Below, piece by piece: positions 22,649 to 33,532 of a stretch of DNA of 64,000 nucleotides. The position numbers were made by a program, and so were the translations under genes. This DNA comes from Alternaria dauci (taxonomy: Eukaryota; Ascomycota; Dothideomycetes; Pleosporales; Pleosporaceae), in the NCBI RefSeq assembly GCF_042100115.1, contig NC_091278.1, forward strand, positions 1,922,001-1,986,000, in the 5' to 3' direction. The notes under the pieces are model-generated. The model did not search any database. It saw nothing but the letters and a program-made list of their open reading frames with translations, and was not told where the DNA came from. Every line of letters begins with the position of its first letter. The stretch's first letter is position 1.

Positions 22649-24507
22649 TATGGCATTCCCCAGTCTCCCACGTAAAGCGCAAGTGGTATCGTGATGGGGT
22701 CGAGGTAATAGGGAGCATAGATGGGATGGTGGCCTATGACGTCGCCGAGTGTGCTCCTCGTCCGGGCAAGAATGAACGGTGTAGAGGCCTCAGCACCATG
22801 GACAACTCAACAACAACAACACACACGACTACAGGACCACCGGTGGTACTGAGGCTGTCTTTTCGCAATGCCACTCCAGGCCGAATCCCCCCGGCGCGCA
22901 GACGACAAGCTGGGAGTGCTTGGTGAGTAGGAATCAGGTGGTGGGCTCATGCCAGGATCAGGAGCAGGATAGCCTGGAGGCCGTGGCCTTTGTTCAACAC
23001 ACACACACAACGCCTGCGCACACTTGCAGAAGCGACGAGGCGATACGCTGGGGCGCGCTGGACAAAAGCAGTTTGGGTGAATCGTGGATCGCGCAAATGA
23101 TGAGTACTGGCGCGGGAAACCGCCTCGCTCCTTTGTCATTACAGCCTCTCCCGCTTGGACGAAATTGATTGTTGGCAGAGAACGGCCTTCGCTATGATCG
23201 AATCTTGGCGCCCGACGTCATCAGGGACTGCAGCCGCGCCTCCGGTGCCTAAGCCGAGTCTGAGTAACCTTGGCCGCCCAACCACCGCGGCCATGCACTA
23301 CACTACCTCACCGCACCCCCTCTGCGTGCGCCCAACATACACATGGCCATCTCGACAATGCGACAGTGCCCCGGCCCCCGTCTGCTTCTCGACGCGTTCC
23401 AGAAGTGCTACTTGTGCAGTGGCTGATAGCCAACGGGATGCCACGTTGTCCCAATTGGCTGGGCTCCCCTGCAATGCGCGAGGAGCGGTTTCCCGTGCAT
23501 TCCCTATCCGGACTAGTGCTCAGTCGCCAGCCGCGAAGACGCTTGCCGCACCAACCCTCTGCCATGTATACTAGAGAGCCTCACTAGCCATACTCATACC
23601 GCGGGCCCTCACTCGATTGACGTCTTCAATAAGCTATCCCACAAAATTTGGCCGTTCTGCCAGTGCTCGGCCCGAATGCACGTTAATCTACAAGTAGCCA
23701 GCATGGAACCACTTGTGGTGTCATTGTGCCCAAGGGCGGACCACCCGCCTGGATCTCGCAGGCCACACTAGGAAGCCTCAGCGGCTTTGGCGCTTCTATA
23801 ATTCGAGCACCTGTCAGCTCTGACAGGCCTGTCAACCACGACAACGTGGTGGGGAGTGCCGAGAGCTGCCATGCGAAACAAGATGCCATCCAAAACTCTA
23901 ACAAACTCTAATCGTCACCTGCACTGCGGGTACCTGTCTCACGTGCGAACACCACACGTACCCACTACCATGCCCGCTCAATGCTCGGCATATGGATCTT
24001 GATATCAGGTAGCTTGCCTGCCCCAACCGTGGCCACTGTACCACGACCCTGCCACGTCCGCGAGTTACCGTGACTCCTTTCCGAGCTTCGGAAACATGAT
24101 CCCTACCAATCAGCCTCAAACCGCTCGAGGTCGGGTACCTTACAGCGCTTGTCACCATCAAATACAGATCTACAGACAATCGCAGTGTCAGCACGCCACA
24201 GCCGTAGTCAGTCGCGTCGATCTTCAACGCACCACTGCCCGTGGAGCTCTGCGTCTGTTACAACCACGAAACGCAATCGCCGATCCGATCGCGGGTCTTC
24301 GCCACCGCCAGATGAGCACGATCGAGCCTTGTTCATACTCCGGTAGTCCGAGACCTGGCACTGTGACCATCAAAAACGCTCTGCGACTGATCAATTTGGC
24401 ATACTATGTAGTATTGATACGAAGCCTAACCTAGAAACACAGCACTGCGATTGATTTCCGCCATCATCGTGGGATCCAACCTCATAGCAGCAACAGCAGC
24501 AACTTGA
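22649..24507. other. long intergenic region, HK promoter side
   Basis: 1.86 kb with no convincing gene on either strand; open frames here lack ATG starts, splice partners or domain-like composition. It contains a CAACAACAACACACACAC simple tract near 22808 and a perfect inverted repeat at 23810-23827. Probably the long promoter/leader of the histidine kinase gene plus the 3' flank of the gene at 24508. Confidence 0.5.
23810..23827. repeat. inverted repeat CCTGTCAG-CT-CTGACAGG
   Basis: Perfect 8-bp arms around a 2-bp centre, followed at once by another CCTGTCA (23828-23834). Three TGACAG/CTGTCA cores in 25 bp could form a paired protein-binding site upstream of the histidine kinase gene. No binding protein is known. 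Confidence 0.5.
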
Positions 24508-25569
24508 CTACCCGTTGCCAGCCTCAGTGGTGGTATTGGCACCAGCATTAGCCGCACAGAGATTCAACACCATGTTCCCCCGAAACTCTCCGCGACAGCT
24601 CAAACTCGGCTCACCCTCCCTGGTCCGCTGGAAGAAATAGATCTTACACCAGTTCTCTCCATCAAAGTCGATCGGCTCACACACGTCACTTTCGTAGCCC
24701 TCGTATGCTTCAAACGACACACTCAGCCCACCCTTGTATCCAGGACACAAATCAACTTTGTGCTTCATTGTTTCTGCAGACACTGACTGGTCCGTAAAAT
24801 TATTTTGATACCCAACGCTAGAGTCGGTGCCATAAAGCGAGGGATGTTTAAGCGGATCGGCACAGTCAAGCAGCGAGACATCGTAGTTGAGCTCAAGGTA
24901 ATCTAAATCGCCCCGCGGTATCTGCACAAGCGCGTACTCTAGCTGCAGAACCTCGCTCGAATTTGCAGTGGTGAAAACCTTGAGTGAGACACCCTGGCCA
25001 CGCAGTTTATCGTAGTCTGCGCAGTATTCTTCTGCGCCATCGACATTGGGACAGGTAACACGGAAGTCTTCGGTATAGTTTTCACCAGATGGAATGGCGT
25101 GTCGAATGTCCTCTTGTCATGTGTTCCAACTGCCGTTATGAGGAGGAATCATAGGGCTTTGACCCTCTATCTTCGTCCTGTTTCCGCCCATCGGCCAGGC
25201 ACCAATGGATACGGCCATCAACTCTTCACTGCAGCTGTTTTTGATGACAACATGACCATATTCTGGCCCAAACTCGGTCATGAGTGACTCTGTGGGAGAT
25301 GTCGGCGACACACCCGACGCAGATGCACTTACGCCGCCAGTGCTAACGCTAGATGGTGTCAGGCTTCCCGACGCCATGGCTGAAGATACGGGGCCTGCAG
25401 AAGATGCGTCCGCCGCTCCTGTCGTCGAAATGCTACCAAGTGCCGAACTCGTAGGCATGGCTCCCAAACTTGCCGATCCAGAACCTAGAGGCCCAGAGTA
25501 GGTGAAGGGTACCGACATGAGGACCAAGAGCAGCAGAAACCACTCCACATTTCCGAAACTCATCATCAT
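24508..25569 (-). pseudogene. secreted BYS1/thaumatin-like protein gene interrupted by one TGA
   Basis: From the ATG at 25569 the frame codes for a signal peptide-like start (hydrophobic FLLLLVLMSVPF), a Ser/Ala/Thr-rich linker, and then GHVVIKNSCSEELMAVSIG, the opening strand of BYS1-like or thaumatin-like secreted proteins. It stops at a TGA, codon 151 (25117-25119). The same frame continues without any shift for 202 further codons to a stop at 24508. That part reads as ordinary protein with Cys pairs and N-glycosylation sites (NYTEDFRVTCPN, GVSLKVF, ENWCKIYFF). The whole therefore looks like one 353-codon gene split by a single nonsense codon. A 51-nt in-frame intron (donor GTCAAA, acceptor AAG) would remove the stop, but its donor is poor. 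Broken gene, sequence error or readthrough are all possible. The family call is tentative. Confidence 0.6.
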
Positions 25570-26385
25570 AAATATGAAATACGTTTGTGGTATTGTTTTC
25601 GCTAGTTTTCATAATGATATTAAAAGATATGAGTGGTGAGTAGGGGTAATGTATGCTGTGTAGCAGCCTTTAAGGAAGACGGTGCATGCGTAGATATAGA
25701 AAGCAGGAGGAAGCCTCGAATCATATTTGTATTTGATGATATGAGTCTTTGACGGTGACTTGTAAAGAAGTTGAAAGTGACTGTTGTCGTTGACTGAACA
25801 TCTCCTTTGACAAGTATCGTGACAACATCCCGCGCACCATTATGAATCTTCGCGGGCCCGTACATAAGAGTCACCAACATGCTGCTTGAAGAACATCAGA
25901 CGGGTTTGCTTCTTATATCCATTCCTTGAGAGATGTTCATCATGATACAGCCTGGGCCTCGCACTTGACCGGAATACTTCCATGCGCTTATCTTACTTGT
26001 GCAGCGCAATGCCATTTGTATGGTTTAGTGACTTGAAACAGGTTCGGAACTTGTACTCCTCGGGAACGGCTGCATTTGATGTATAGATGAAAGCGAGAGA
26101 AACATGAATTGCAGGGCGTAACACTGTAAAAGAGCTGCGACCAATGTAAAGGCGTAAAATGATGTCATAGGCGGCATCCCAGGCTCCTCGCAGCCCTTCC
26201 AACCACACAACTGCCCCGCAGTGCGGCCCGCCTGATCGTCCACCTTCCTACATCCGGCCACATCTGCCTGCAGCGCCCTTCACGTGCATAGTGCCTGCAG
26301 TCCTAAAAGACTATATCAGTGATGATGTTGCTGCTTCATAATATCCAGGAGGCGCGCCGCCGATTTTACCTCGGCTCCGCACAAG
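25570..26385. other. divergent intergenic region
   Basis: 816 bp between the TGA-interrupted gene (minus) and the large intronless gene (plus). It contains stretches richer in A/T near 25590-25760. No gene recognised. Confidence 0.55.
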
Positions 26386-29300
26386 ATGACCGCTAATCTC
26401 GACACGCGTCGCATCCGATCTGCCACACCCGCTGAGCTTCGGGACTATTACAGCGAGATATTGAACAATGCACCAGCCGGAGAAGTCACGACGCAGCTTC
26501 TTCAGGCTGTCGAGAGAGGCTCAATACCCCCAATTACTTTCGCGCCATGGCTCGGCGTAGCAAAGTCGCCTTCCGTTACCCGCGAAGCGCTTACGCAGAA
26601 CATTTCGGTACTAATTCGCAAGTTTGGAATCAAGCAACTTCGTAAGGCGCTTTGTTCCTCGGGATGGAGAGAGACATGGGAGGGGATTGGAGGTACTGCG
26701 GGGTTGCTTGACATCTTTGCAGACCTCTCGGTGCACGAGGTTAGATCAGCCTGTACAGCAATTGGCAGTTGCGGTAGAGGTGCAGATGTCGTTGCGAAAA
26801 GAGAGCTCTTCACAGAGTTTTACAGAGCACTGCATCCTGATCGGTTCCCGGATTCGCTACATAAGACCAAGGACAGGCGTGCACTCGGACGGTTCTACGC
26901 CTCCCTCGTTCCTGCGTGCTCGGCGGATCTGGTGGAAGAAGCTATTACAAGCGGCCTCAAAGGAACATGGAAAGACACGCGGGGGAAACACCTCATCAAA
27001 TACTACCCGGAGTATATGCAGAAAGAGCTCCTCCAGTCACTCACCGCGGAGCAGTCATCCACCGTCGACATGTCCACGTTTCAGGATCTATTGCATCACT
27101 GTCCATCAGCAAAGTCGACTGCAGCAGGCTTCTCAGGCTCTATGGATTTCTCTTTGAAGGTTCTGGAAGTTCTGAGCAATTCAGCGCGCCGCGTAGTAGA
27201 GGATGGAATCTTCATTGATCAACTCGTCAATCCTCTCTTGAAACGCGCGATTAAGAACCGTGCAGACTGGAGCATTACACAACAAATCGTTGACCTTACA
27301 ATGCATTATTTGGATATGCATCCAAGCACGGGATGCCAAATCACTGGGCTTCATGGCGGCTTCCTCCAGCAAGTGGCCTTCTGTTGGTCACAACAACCAA
27401 GTTTGTTCGAGCAGCAACTACGGAGGCTGTGCTCTCATTCGATGTTTGGCACAGCCGACAAGACTGAGATAGGAGATTGGAATTACGTCCTCACTGAAAT
27501 TCCAGCGAAACAGAAGTACCCGCTCTTGAGATTTTGCTACCAAGCGTCCACATCACTTGATCTGGACAGCGATGACGATCTCGCAAAGACCAAGGGCTCA
27601 GTTCATCACAGCTTCTTTTCCAATATGTCTCCAGAGGATTCTCTTCTACTGTTGACTCGTTTGCGAAGAGTCAGAGGGGACACAGGTCTGATCTACTTGG
27701 ATTATGGTGGTTCCATCTTCAGCTTACCGTTGACATTTGACGGTTCTAGTGGTGACCCGAATGTTATCCACATCTGGCTACTGAATTTGAACGATAAGGC
27801 AGAAGAGGCCAAGACTATGGCCAAGGATTACATCACTATGCGCAAGAAGAAGGCTGCCACTGCATCTCAACCGGACCAACGCGCTTTCTTCGCCCAGTCA
27901 GCGCTTTTCGCCACCATGGCAACTGGATCACTTCAGATGCTGCGACATACGTTGGAGTGGACCAAACGTTTTCTGGGCGATCTGGCTGTAATTCGTGAAA
28001 TATACCCACAAGCGTATCCTGAAGAAGGAGTGCGATTGCTCTCAGGCATTCCCGAGTCAATCAACAAGGATCTGAGCCTGACGGAGCTGCAAGAGCGGGT
28101 ATGCGCAGCAAATTTGATTCTACAAGGTATGTTTGATACAGCCTGTGAAGCCCTCAAGGAGCCGTCGTTTCAAGCATACAATTGGAATGGCGTCTTCGAA
28201 TTGTTCTACCGGGTCGTCAAACTTCGAATCAATCTCACACCAATGGTCAAGAAGCAGCTCCGTATTTCTGACCAGGAGGTACTGACATATCTCTGGGCTG
28301 ATACGATTCCGATGATTATTGCGATTGAGGAAAAGGCGCAGAAAGAGGGTTACGAAAGACTTGAAGCGAATCTCTTCCGCGGCATCATTGCCTATAACAA
28401 GTCATTTACGTATGATCTGGAGAGCGGCGATGTATCAACTTACACATTCCTTGATTCCCTCGCTCGTGCGAGGGATGAACTCTGGTGTAAGTTGCGCCCA
28501 TTGAAGCACCCTGCTACCGTCGCGCTTCCCCATCCCTTCTCTCGAGGACTTCCAATCCAATATCTTACCGCACCATGGATTCTGAACGTTGAGGATCTTA
28601 GTAATGTTGCACCTTATATTGCATCACGAACTCGACGCACCGTGTTTCCTGATCCGGAGACTGCTCTTCAGCCAGTACCAATCGACAAAGATTCTCAACA
28701 GGCTATTGGAATGTTCGTTGACAGCTATCAACATGCTTTGGAGCTCTACATACCCCAGGGTCGTAACAAAGTCGAAACACAAACCCGTGTCAGGAAAGCG
28801 TGGGAGTATGCGACCGGTCCTTTGAGTTCCAAAAGGATGGCAGAGGATGAAGCAATCCGCTTCTGGAGCAACAAGAAACTACGGCTTATGAGTGAGTGGC
28901 CGCCTCAGGGCGCAATGAGCACTATACAGAAGCCTTGGCCTTCAATACCCGACGACGACGGTTCCGGTGAGCCGTGCGAGTGGAACCCCTTCTCTTCAAG
29001 ACCAGATTACCCAGCGCGAGAGCTTGATGAACTCACATACGTGGACTTTTCTGTAGGCATATCGGGAAACTCAACCTCGAGGCCGCCCGTAAACCTCCCA
29101 GTTGTTTCTTCGGCTGTAATTCCTGCTTACACGGAGGATCCTCGACACCTCTGGAGTAAAAAACGCGATATTGGTGAAGGCGGCGTCTTGTCAGCTTTGT
29201 TGTATCTGGATACAAAGTATGTCAGTGATGATCGCCTACTAGCTACCCCATTCCCCTCAGCAGCAGATGTGCGATATACTTCCCTGTTCTTAGACGAAGA

Positions 29301-31359
29301 CTTCCTTACCGCCGAAGAGCCCAACCAGTACACAGCTGCTAGGGACATAAGTGGTCATCTTGACACCATACCTCCTCTATTGCTGGCGCAGTCGTCACAA
29401 AACCTCGACAAGGCCCTCAAAAAGTTCGATGCAGATTCGGAAAAAGAAATCAACGCAAATCCTCTCGAGGTTACAATGGAGCTCGTTGCGCGACTAGGCG
29501 AAAGCGATAGACCCAGTCTAGCCACGCAATCAGTCGTTCGAACAGTTCTAAATAGGCCAGAGTCGAGCTCGTGGCATCGGAAACTTCTGAAACCTAGTTT
29601 TCTCCGGCGACTTCCAGCAACGCAGGCAGAAGCTTGTATCCAAGCTTTCACCGATGGACTCATTCATTTGCTTCGAACCAAGGATAAGAGGAAGAAGATT
29701 CTAGACGACCAAAAGGTTGAATCGGGTGACAAGCGCCATGTCAAGGTTACTACGCGCAAGATGCTGGCTCAAATTTTCCAAGACCTGGACCTTGTTGGGG
29801 CAGACTATGCTCTTTCCGTGCTGCAGAAACTCTCCAAGATGGATACACACGTTGACGTCCGGCTCAATATCATCAAAAGTCTTCTAGTTCTTCTTGCATC
29901 TAGCTCTGGAGAACAATCTCGCGAAGTGTTCACTCTCCTAGAGTCATTTGTACCGCTAGCTGGAGCTCTAGATGAACGAGAGCCGCTGAATGAGGCACGC
30001 TGGGTGAAATGTGAGCAGACGCTTTCGCTCCCCGAGCTCCAACCAGGCATCTCGGGCATTTCGAGTTCCGATTCGCCAACTCTGGTTGCTTTGCTCAAAT
30101 ACCTTCGTGATGGAAACATCGCGACAAACCAGATTCAGTCTTTCGTTGATCGAATCGTAATGCCAATATTGCAAAGCCTCAGAGATCAGACGGCGAGGTG
30201 GGTAGCATTGTTTCTTCGCAAATACGGGCTCGAAGGCATGTTGCTTGGGGACTTTCAAATCCCATCCATCCCGCGAGACCCATCAGTGAACATGACCTTA
30301 CTTTCCATGGAGAAAGGAAAACTGAGTCATATTCCGCGCGGCGTGCTGGAAGAATATGTGACGTTCATGTCTTCCAGGGCCGCACTCCCAGCGCCCATGC
30401 AAGCAATGAACGAACGGCTCGCTGCAGACCCCGCACTGCGCTCGCTTCCAGAAGTCGAAGCCTGGATGCGATTGTATGGGAGAACGCTCGAAGTCCAAGG
30501 CGATGGCACTGAGTTCTTCGACATCATTGGGCTCCTAGATCATGCTGTGGAATCTTCCGACGACGCGGCCATTACTCCGAAAGTCGTGCAAGAGCAGTTT
30601 CTTAAATTGTTCACTACGTTGGTCTGGAACGATACGCCAACATACACCAATCTCACAAAGGGCTTGTGTGAAGACCTCCTGGCTGGCCGATACCTCAGAA
30701 AGACGTGGTGGACATCATACGGAAAGCCAATCTTGGAGGCGATGGTGTCCTACGTAGACAATTTGCGAACGCGAGAATGGGGACGCGATCCCGCCCGGAA
30801 GCCTTCGGTGTTACCCGACACCTTCTCTTGGCGTCTTCTTCTGCTTGACTACCCGTGGCCGTCTCACGATGAAAAAGAAGCAAACCGGGAAGAGAGATGC
30901 AAGGTTTTCGCTGGCCAGCTCGTCGCCATTGCTGATCAACTGAGTAGCTTGTCGGTCTACCACACGCATCTTGATCAGCTGTCTACCTATCTCGCTACTT
31001 CCATCCCGTCTTCTACGGGAAGCCAAGGAGCAGAAGAGCATTATGGCGTATGGGATATTCCCTATGAGACGCAGTATATGCCGCATGATGCTCTCAGCAA
31101 TAACCGCGTTCTGACCGCGATTCATGTGGGTGACATCAGTAAGACAAGACTGAGCTGGTTGACAGCACCGGAGTTGCTGAGGGTTGAGATTGCAGCGATA
31201 CTTGTAAAGCTTGTAGGCGTTCAGCTGCGGGAGGAAAACGCTGCTGTAGACAGAGAGATCAGAGTCCGATTGAAGGTGCTGGTAGACACATGGAAGGCAT
31301 GTGAGAACGAGGGCGTTAGGAGGAGGGGATGGGAGATTGAACAGAATTATCTCAAGTGA
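26386..31359 (+). CDS. large uncharacterised protein, 1657 residues
   Basis: A single uninterrupted frame of 1657 codons, start in context CAAGATGACC. I do not recognise a known domain. The sequence is rich in amphipathic Leu/Ala helices from end to end, without long low-complexity stretches, signal peptide or membrane helices. This suggests an alpha-solenoid (HEAT/ARM-like) scaffold; that is inference from composition. Landmarks: KFGIKQLRKALCSSGWRE near residue 90, a charged DSDDDLAKTKG segment near 400, and a Pro-rich linker around 830-900. A region near 1140-1220 (KVTTRKMLAQIFQDLD, then a Leu-rich repeat-like stretch) looks most solenoid-like. Lack of introns over 5 kb contrasts with its multi-exon neighbours. 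Length and even composition argue for a real conserved gene. Confidence 0.85.
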   Translation: MTANLDTRRIRSATPAELRDYYSEILNNAPAGEVTTQLLQAVERGSIPPITFAPWLGVAKSPSVTREALTQNISVLIRKFGIKQLRKALCSSGWRETWEGIGGTAGLLDIFADLSVHEVRSACTAIGSCGRGADVVAKRELFTEFYRALHPDRFPDSLHKTKDRRALGRFYASLVPACSADLVEEAITSGLKGTWKDTRGKHLIKYYPEYMQKELLQSLTAEQSSTVDMSTFQDLLHHCPSAKSTAAGFSGSMDFSLKVLEVLSNSARRVVEDGIFIDQLVNPLLKRAIKNRADWSITQQIVDLTMHYLDMHPSTGCQITGLHGGFLQQVAFCWSQQPSLFEQQLRRLCSHSMFGTADKTEIGDWNYVLTEIPAKQKYPLLRFCYQASTSLDLDSDDDLAKTKGSVHHSFFSNMSPEDSLLLLTRLRRVRGDTGLIYLDYGGSIFSLPLTFDGSSGDPNVIHIWLLNLNDKAEEAKTMAKDYITMRKKKAATASQPDQRAFFAQSALFATMATGSLQMLRHTLEWTKRFLGDLAVIREIYPQAYPEEGVRLLSGIPESINKDLSLTELQERVCAANLILQGMFDTACEALKEPSFQAYNWNGVFELFYRVVKLRINLTPMVKKQLRISDQEVLTYLWADTIPMIIAIEEKAQKEGYERLEANLFRGIIAYNKSFTYDLESGDVSTYTFLDSLARARDELWCKLRPLKHPATVALPHPFSRGLPIQYLTAPWILNVEDLSNVAPYIASRTRRTVFPDPETALQPVPIDKDSQQAIGMFVDSYQHALELYIPQGRNKVETQTRVRKAWEYATGPLSSKRMAEDEAIRFWSNKKLRLMSEWPPQGAMSTIQKPWPSIPDDDGSGEPCEWNPFSSRPDYPARELDELTYVDFSVGISGNSTSRPPVNLPVVSSAVIPAYTEDPRHLWSKKRDIGEGGVLSALLYLDTKYVSDDRLLATPFPSAADVRYTSLFLDEDFLTAEEPNQYTAARDISGHLDTIPPLLLAQSSQNLDKALKKFDADSEKEINANPLEVTMELVARLGESDRPSLATQSVVRTVLNRPESSSWHRKLLKPSFLRRLPATQAEACIQAFTDGLIHLLRTKDKRKKILDDQKVESGDKRHVKVTTRKMLAQIFQDLDLVGADYALSVLQKLSKMDTHVDVRLNIIKSLLVLLASSSGEQSREVFTLLESFVPLAGALDEREPLNEARWVKCEQTLSLPELQPGISGISSSDSPTLVALLKYLRDGNIATNQIQSFVDRIVMPILQSLRDQTARWVALFLRKYGLEGMLLGDFQIPSIPRDPSVNMTLLSMEKGKLSHIPRGVLEEYVTFMSSRAALPAPMQAMNERLAADPALRSLPEVEAWMRLYGRTLEVQGDGTEFFDIIGLLDHAVESSDDAAITPKVVQEQFLKLFTTLVWNDTPTYTNLTKGLCEDLLAGRYLRKTWWTSYGKPILEAMVSYVDNLRTREWGRDPARKPSVLPDTFSWRLLLLDYPWPSHDEKEANREERCKVFAGQLVAIADQLSSLSVYHTHLDQLSTYLATSIPSSTGSQGAEEHYGVWDIPYETQYMPHDALSNNRVLTAIHVGDISKTRLSWLTAPELLRVEIAAILVKLVGVQLREENAAVDREIRVRLKVLVDTWKACENEGVRRRGWEIEQNYLK

Positions 31360-31780
31360 TCTTGTGGAGAATGTTACACTTCAACCAAGACTCTCAGGGT
31401 TGGCGGGATGCGTTTTACACCATCTCGAAACATCCGATGCCGTTCAACGTTGGCCGGTGGCCTGACTGTTCTTCCGTTGGATTCCAGCCAGCTCCACCTG
31501 ACCTCTATACTGCAACCCAAAAAGTGCAAAGATGAAAACTTCGAAAGTGTTCCGGCTCCATATTGAAAGCATCATGTTACAGTGGTATCAATGGCTGTAG
31601 CTCTCCGGCCGCCAGCCTATTCCTGCATTCCATCAACCACTAATCTTTTTCATTGTCATCACACTCTTCTGCAGAAACCAGCGTCGGGTCGCCATTCGCA
31701 TTTTGCCATTGATTCTTGAGCCTCGTCTTAGATCACCGTGTTATACATTCGGCAACCCCTCAGCCGATTAATACAACAGC

Positions 31781-32104
31781 TCATTCTTCATCACGATCCC
31801 TCTCCGGTTCCTCGGGTTTGCTATTTTTCCCCACATGAGGGGCTAGACGCCTTAACGTACATCGGAAATCCAAGGCTGTAGCGGCACTAAGAGCAGGAAG
31901 ACCTGTGGTGTCATGAGATCGAAGGAGCGGAAGGTATCCCGTTTGTGTTCGCTCGTGGTTCCCCCGCATCGTGGTATTGGTTGGAAATGGCAGGTCAAAG
32001 GCGCTCCTTATGATGCCAGCAAGTGCTTTCCTAGACGAGGATGCATAATTGGAGGGCGTCAATAGTCTATGCACAATCTGTGGGAACACTGGTGCTGCTG
32101 GCAT
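31781..32104 (-). CDS. possible small protein, 107 residues, unsupported
   Basis: An ATG-to-stop frame on the minus strand in an otherwise empty region. The product starts MPAAPVFPQIVHRLL, has a basic/hydrophobic N-terminal half that could act as a mitochondrial presequence, and ends in a run of acidic and charged residues (EEPERDRDEE). No family recognised and no splice or promoter evidence. It may be chance. Confidence 0.25.
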   Translation of the reverse strand: MPAAPVFPQIVHRLLTPSNYASSSRKALAGIIRSAFDLPFPTNTTMRGNHERTQTGYLPLLRSHDTTGLPALSAATALDFRCTLRRLAPHVGKNSKPEEPERDRDEE

Positions 32105-33433
32105 ACTGTTGGAGGTACGATTTTCATCGACAGCCTGTTTGGATCATCTTATTGTTAATACGCTCATCAGCTGATCCGGTGCACTTTGGGTCTGGGACCG
32201 ATTGAAATACTTTTGCAGATCTGTAGCGGCTACTTCCATTTCGATGGGTGTGCGAGACAAGGCGATAGCCACTACTCATTGGAAATTCAAGCGATACGTG
32301 GTATGTAAGGCAGGCATGCAGTGCGGTGTATCACCAGATGGTAAGAAAGGTAACGTCGAAAGGGACCCTTCATCGAATCTTCGCATCATCTGCGGCTTCC
32401 GCCACCATCGTACGGTATGAGAGATTTTCTGACGAAAGGTTCTGTTTTAGATTGTCTCGCAACCCGCAGTTCGCATGGCTTGCTTTCTGGATCTCCGCGG
32501 AGGCACCTGTGCATTCTCGGACCAGCAATTGCTCAGTTCTACAGATCTTCCTCAATCAGCTACTCGTCACGAAAGTTCTGAATGTCCATGGTGATGCGCA
32601 GGCAAATGAGAAAGCTCGCATGCTCCGTGTCGCAGCCGACACTCATTGCCGTCGAAAGTACCTATTGTGTGATGGAGTTCTGGTTAGATGCAGTCCCGAG
32701 TAGCTGGCCCTGACAATACTGGACCTGCATTAGCAAGGTATGCAGGCTGTGTCTGGGTGGCTTTTTGGTTCTTCATTAGTTTACCGGCCCACGTGAAAGG
32801 TTGCAGATATGCAGGGATTGTTGGTGATGCAATCTTTGGGTAGCAGACCTTTCGCGCCTGGAGTTCCGAGGTTGTTTGGCGGATTGAACTTCTTGGTGAT
32901 GGAGGGCATGTGGACAGAAAAAATGAGAATATACGGTGGCAGCTTTAGCAACTCAGTCCGAAAACTGATGGCATGATTGAAACATTGGAACAATGCAGCA
33001 GGCCTACAAAGTCGAAGGCTCATAATCCCTGCGCTACAGTACCGGTGGAAGTTTAGCGGCGGTCTGTGCTACCCAACGTCATCTTTCTGCGTTCACGCTC
33101 AAAACCAACACCACACATGCAATTGGGCATTTCAGAATCTTACTGATCCACAATACTGAAGCTCATGGAAATGTGTATGTACCTACTAATCCTGACCTGA
33201 GAGTTGTCGGAGCTCTCCGATTCGCGCGCCTTTAATGGTAGTAATGGGTACGCCCCAGAGCCTCATCTGCCGGCCCCTCCCTGACATACCCCATGCCAAT
33301 CAGAAGAAGAACTCCATCTTACAAGAAATCTCGATCACAGAGTAATGTAGATTGATGGCTCAGGGAACTTCTAACCCCTCTCAAGTTCATGAACTCATCA
33401 TCTCAAGCAGCCGCAAAGTCAGTAAGGACGGTC

Positions 33434-33439
33434 TATAAG
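33434..33439 (+). promoter_or_regulatory. TATA-like element of PAN-repeat gene
   Basis: TATAAG about 95 bp before the ATG at 33533, followed by a pyrimidine-rich leader (CTTCTCTTCTAC) as in strongly expressed fungal genes. It supports the ATG at 33533 as the first coding exon. Confidence 0.35.
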
Positions 33440-33532
33440 AGAGCATCTCCCTACTCTTAGAATCGAGCACCGCATTCGTTCTTCACAATCACTTCTCTTC
33501 TACATTCGCTCAGCCACTAGTAGCCGACCAAC

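Larger units (their letters stand above)
31360..33532. other. 2.2-kb region with only weak ORFs
   Basis: Between the large protein and the PAN-repeat protein. Two short ATG-started minus-strand frames exist, 31781-32104 (107 codons) and 32781-33023 (80 codons). Plus-strand frames near 32202-32703 begin with non-ATG codons or lack features. No tRNA, repeat family or transposon end was recognised. Confidence 0.5.

Noticed and set aside
32202..32703. Small plus-strand genes in the 31.4-33.5 kb gap
   Set aside because: The first frame begins with TTG, composition is random, and no splice partner or domain is visible.
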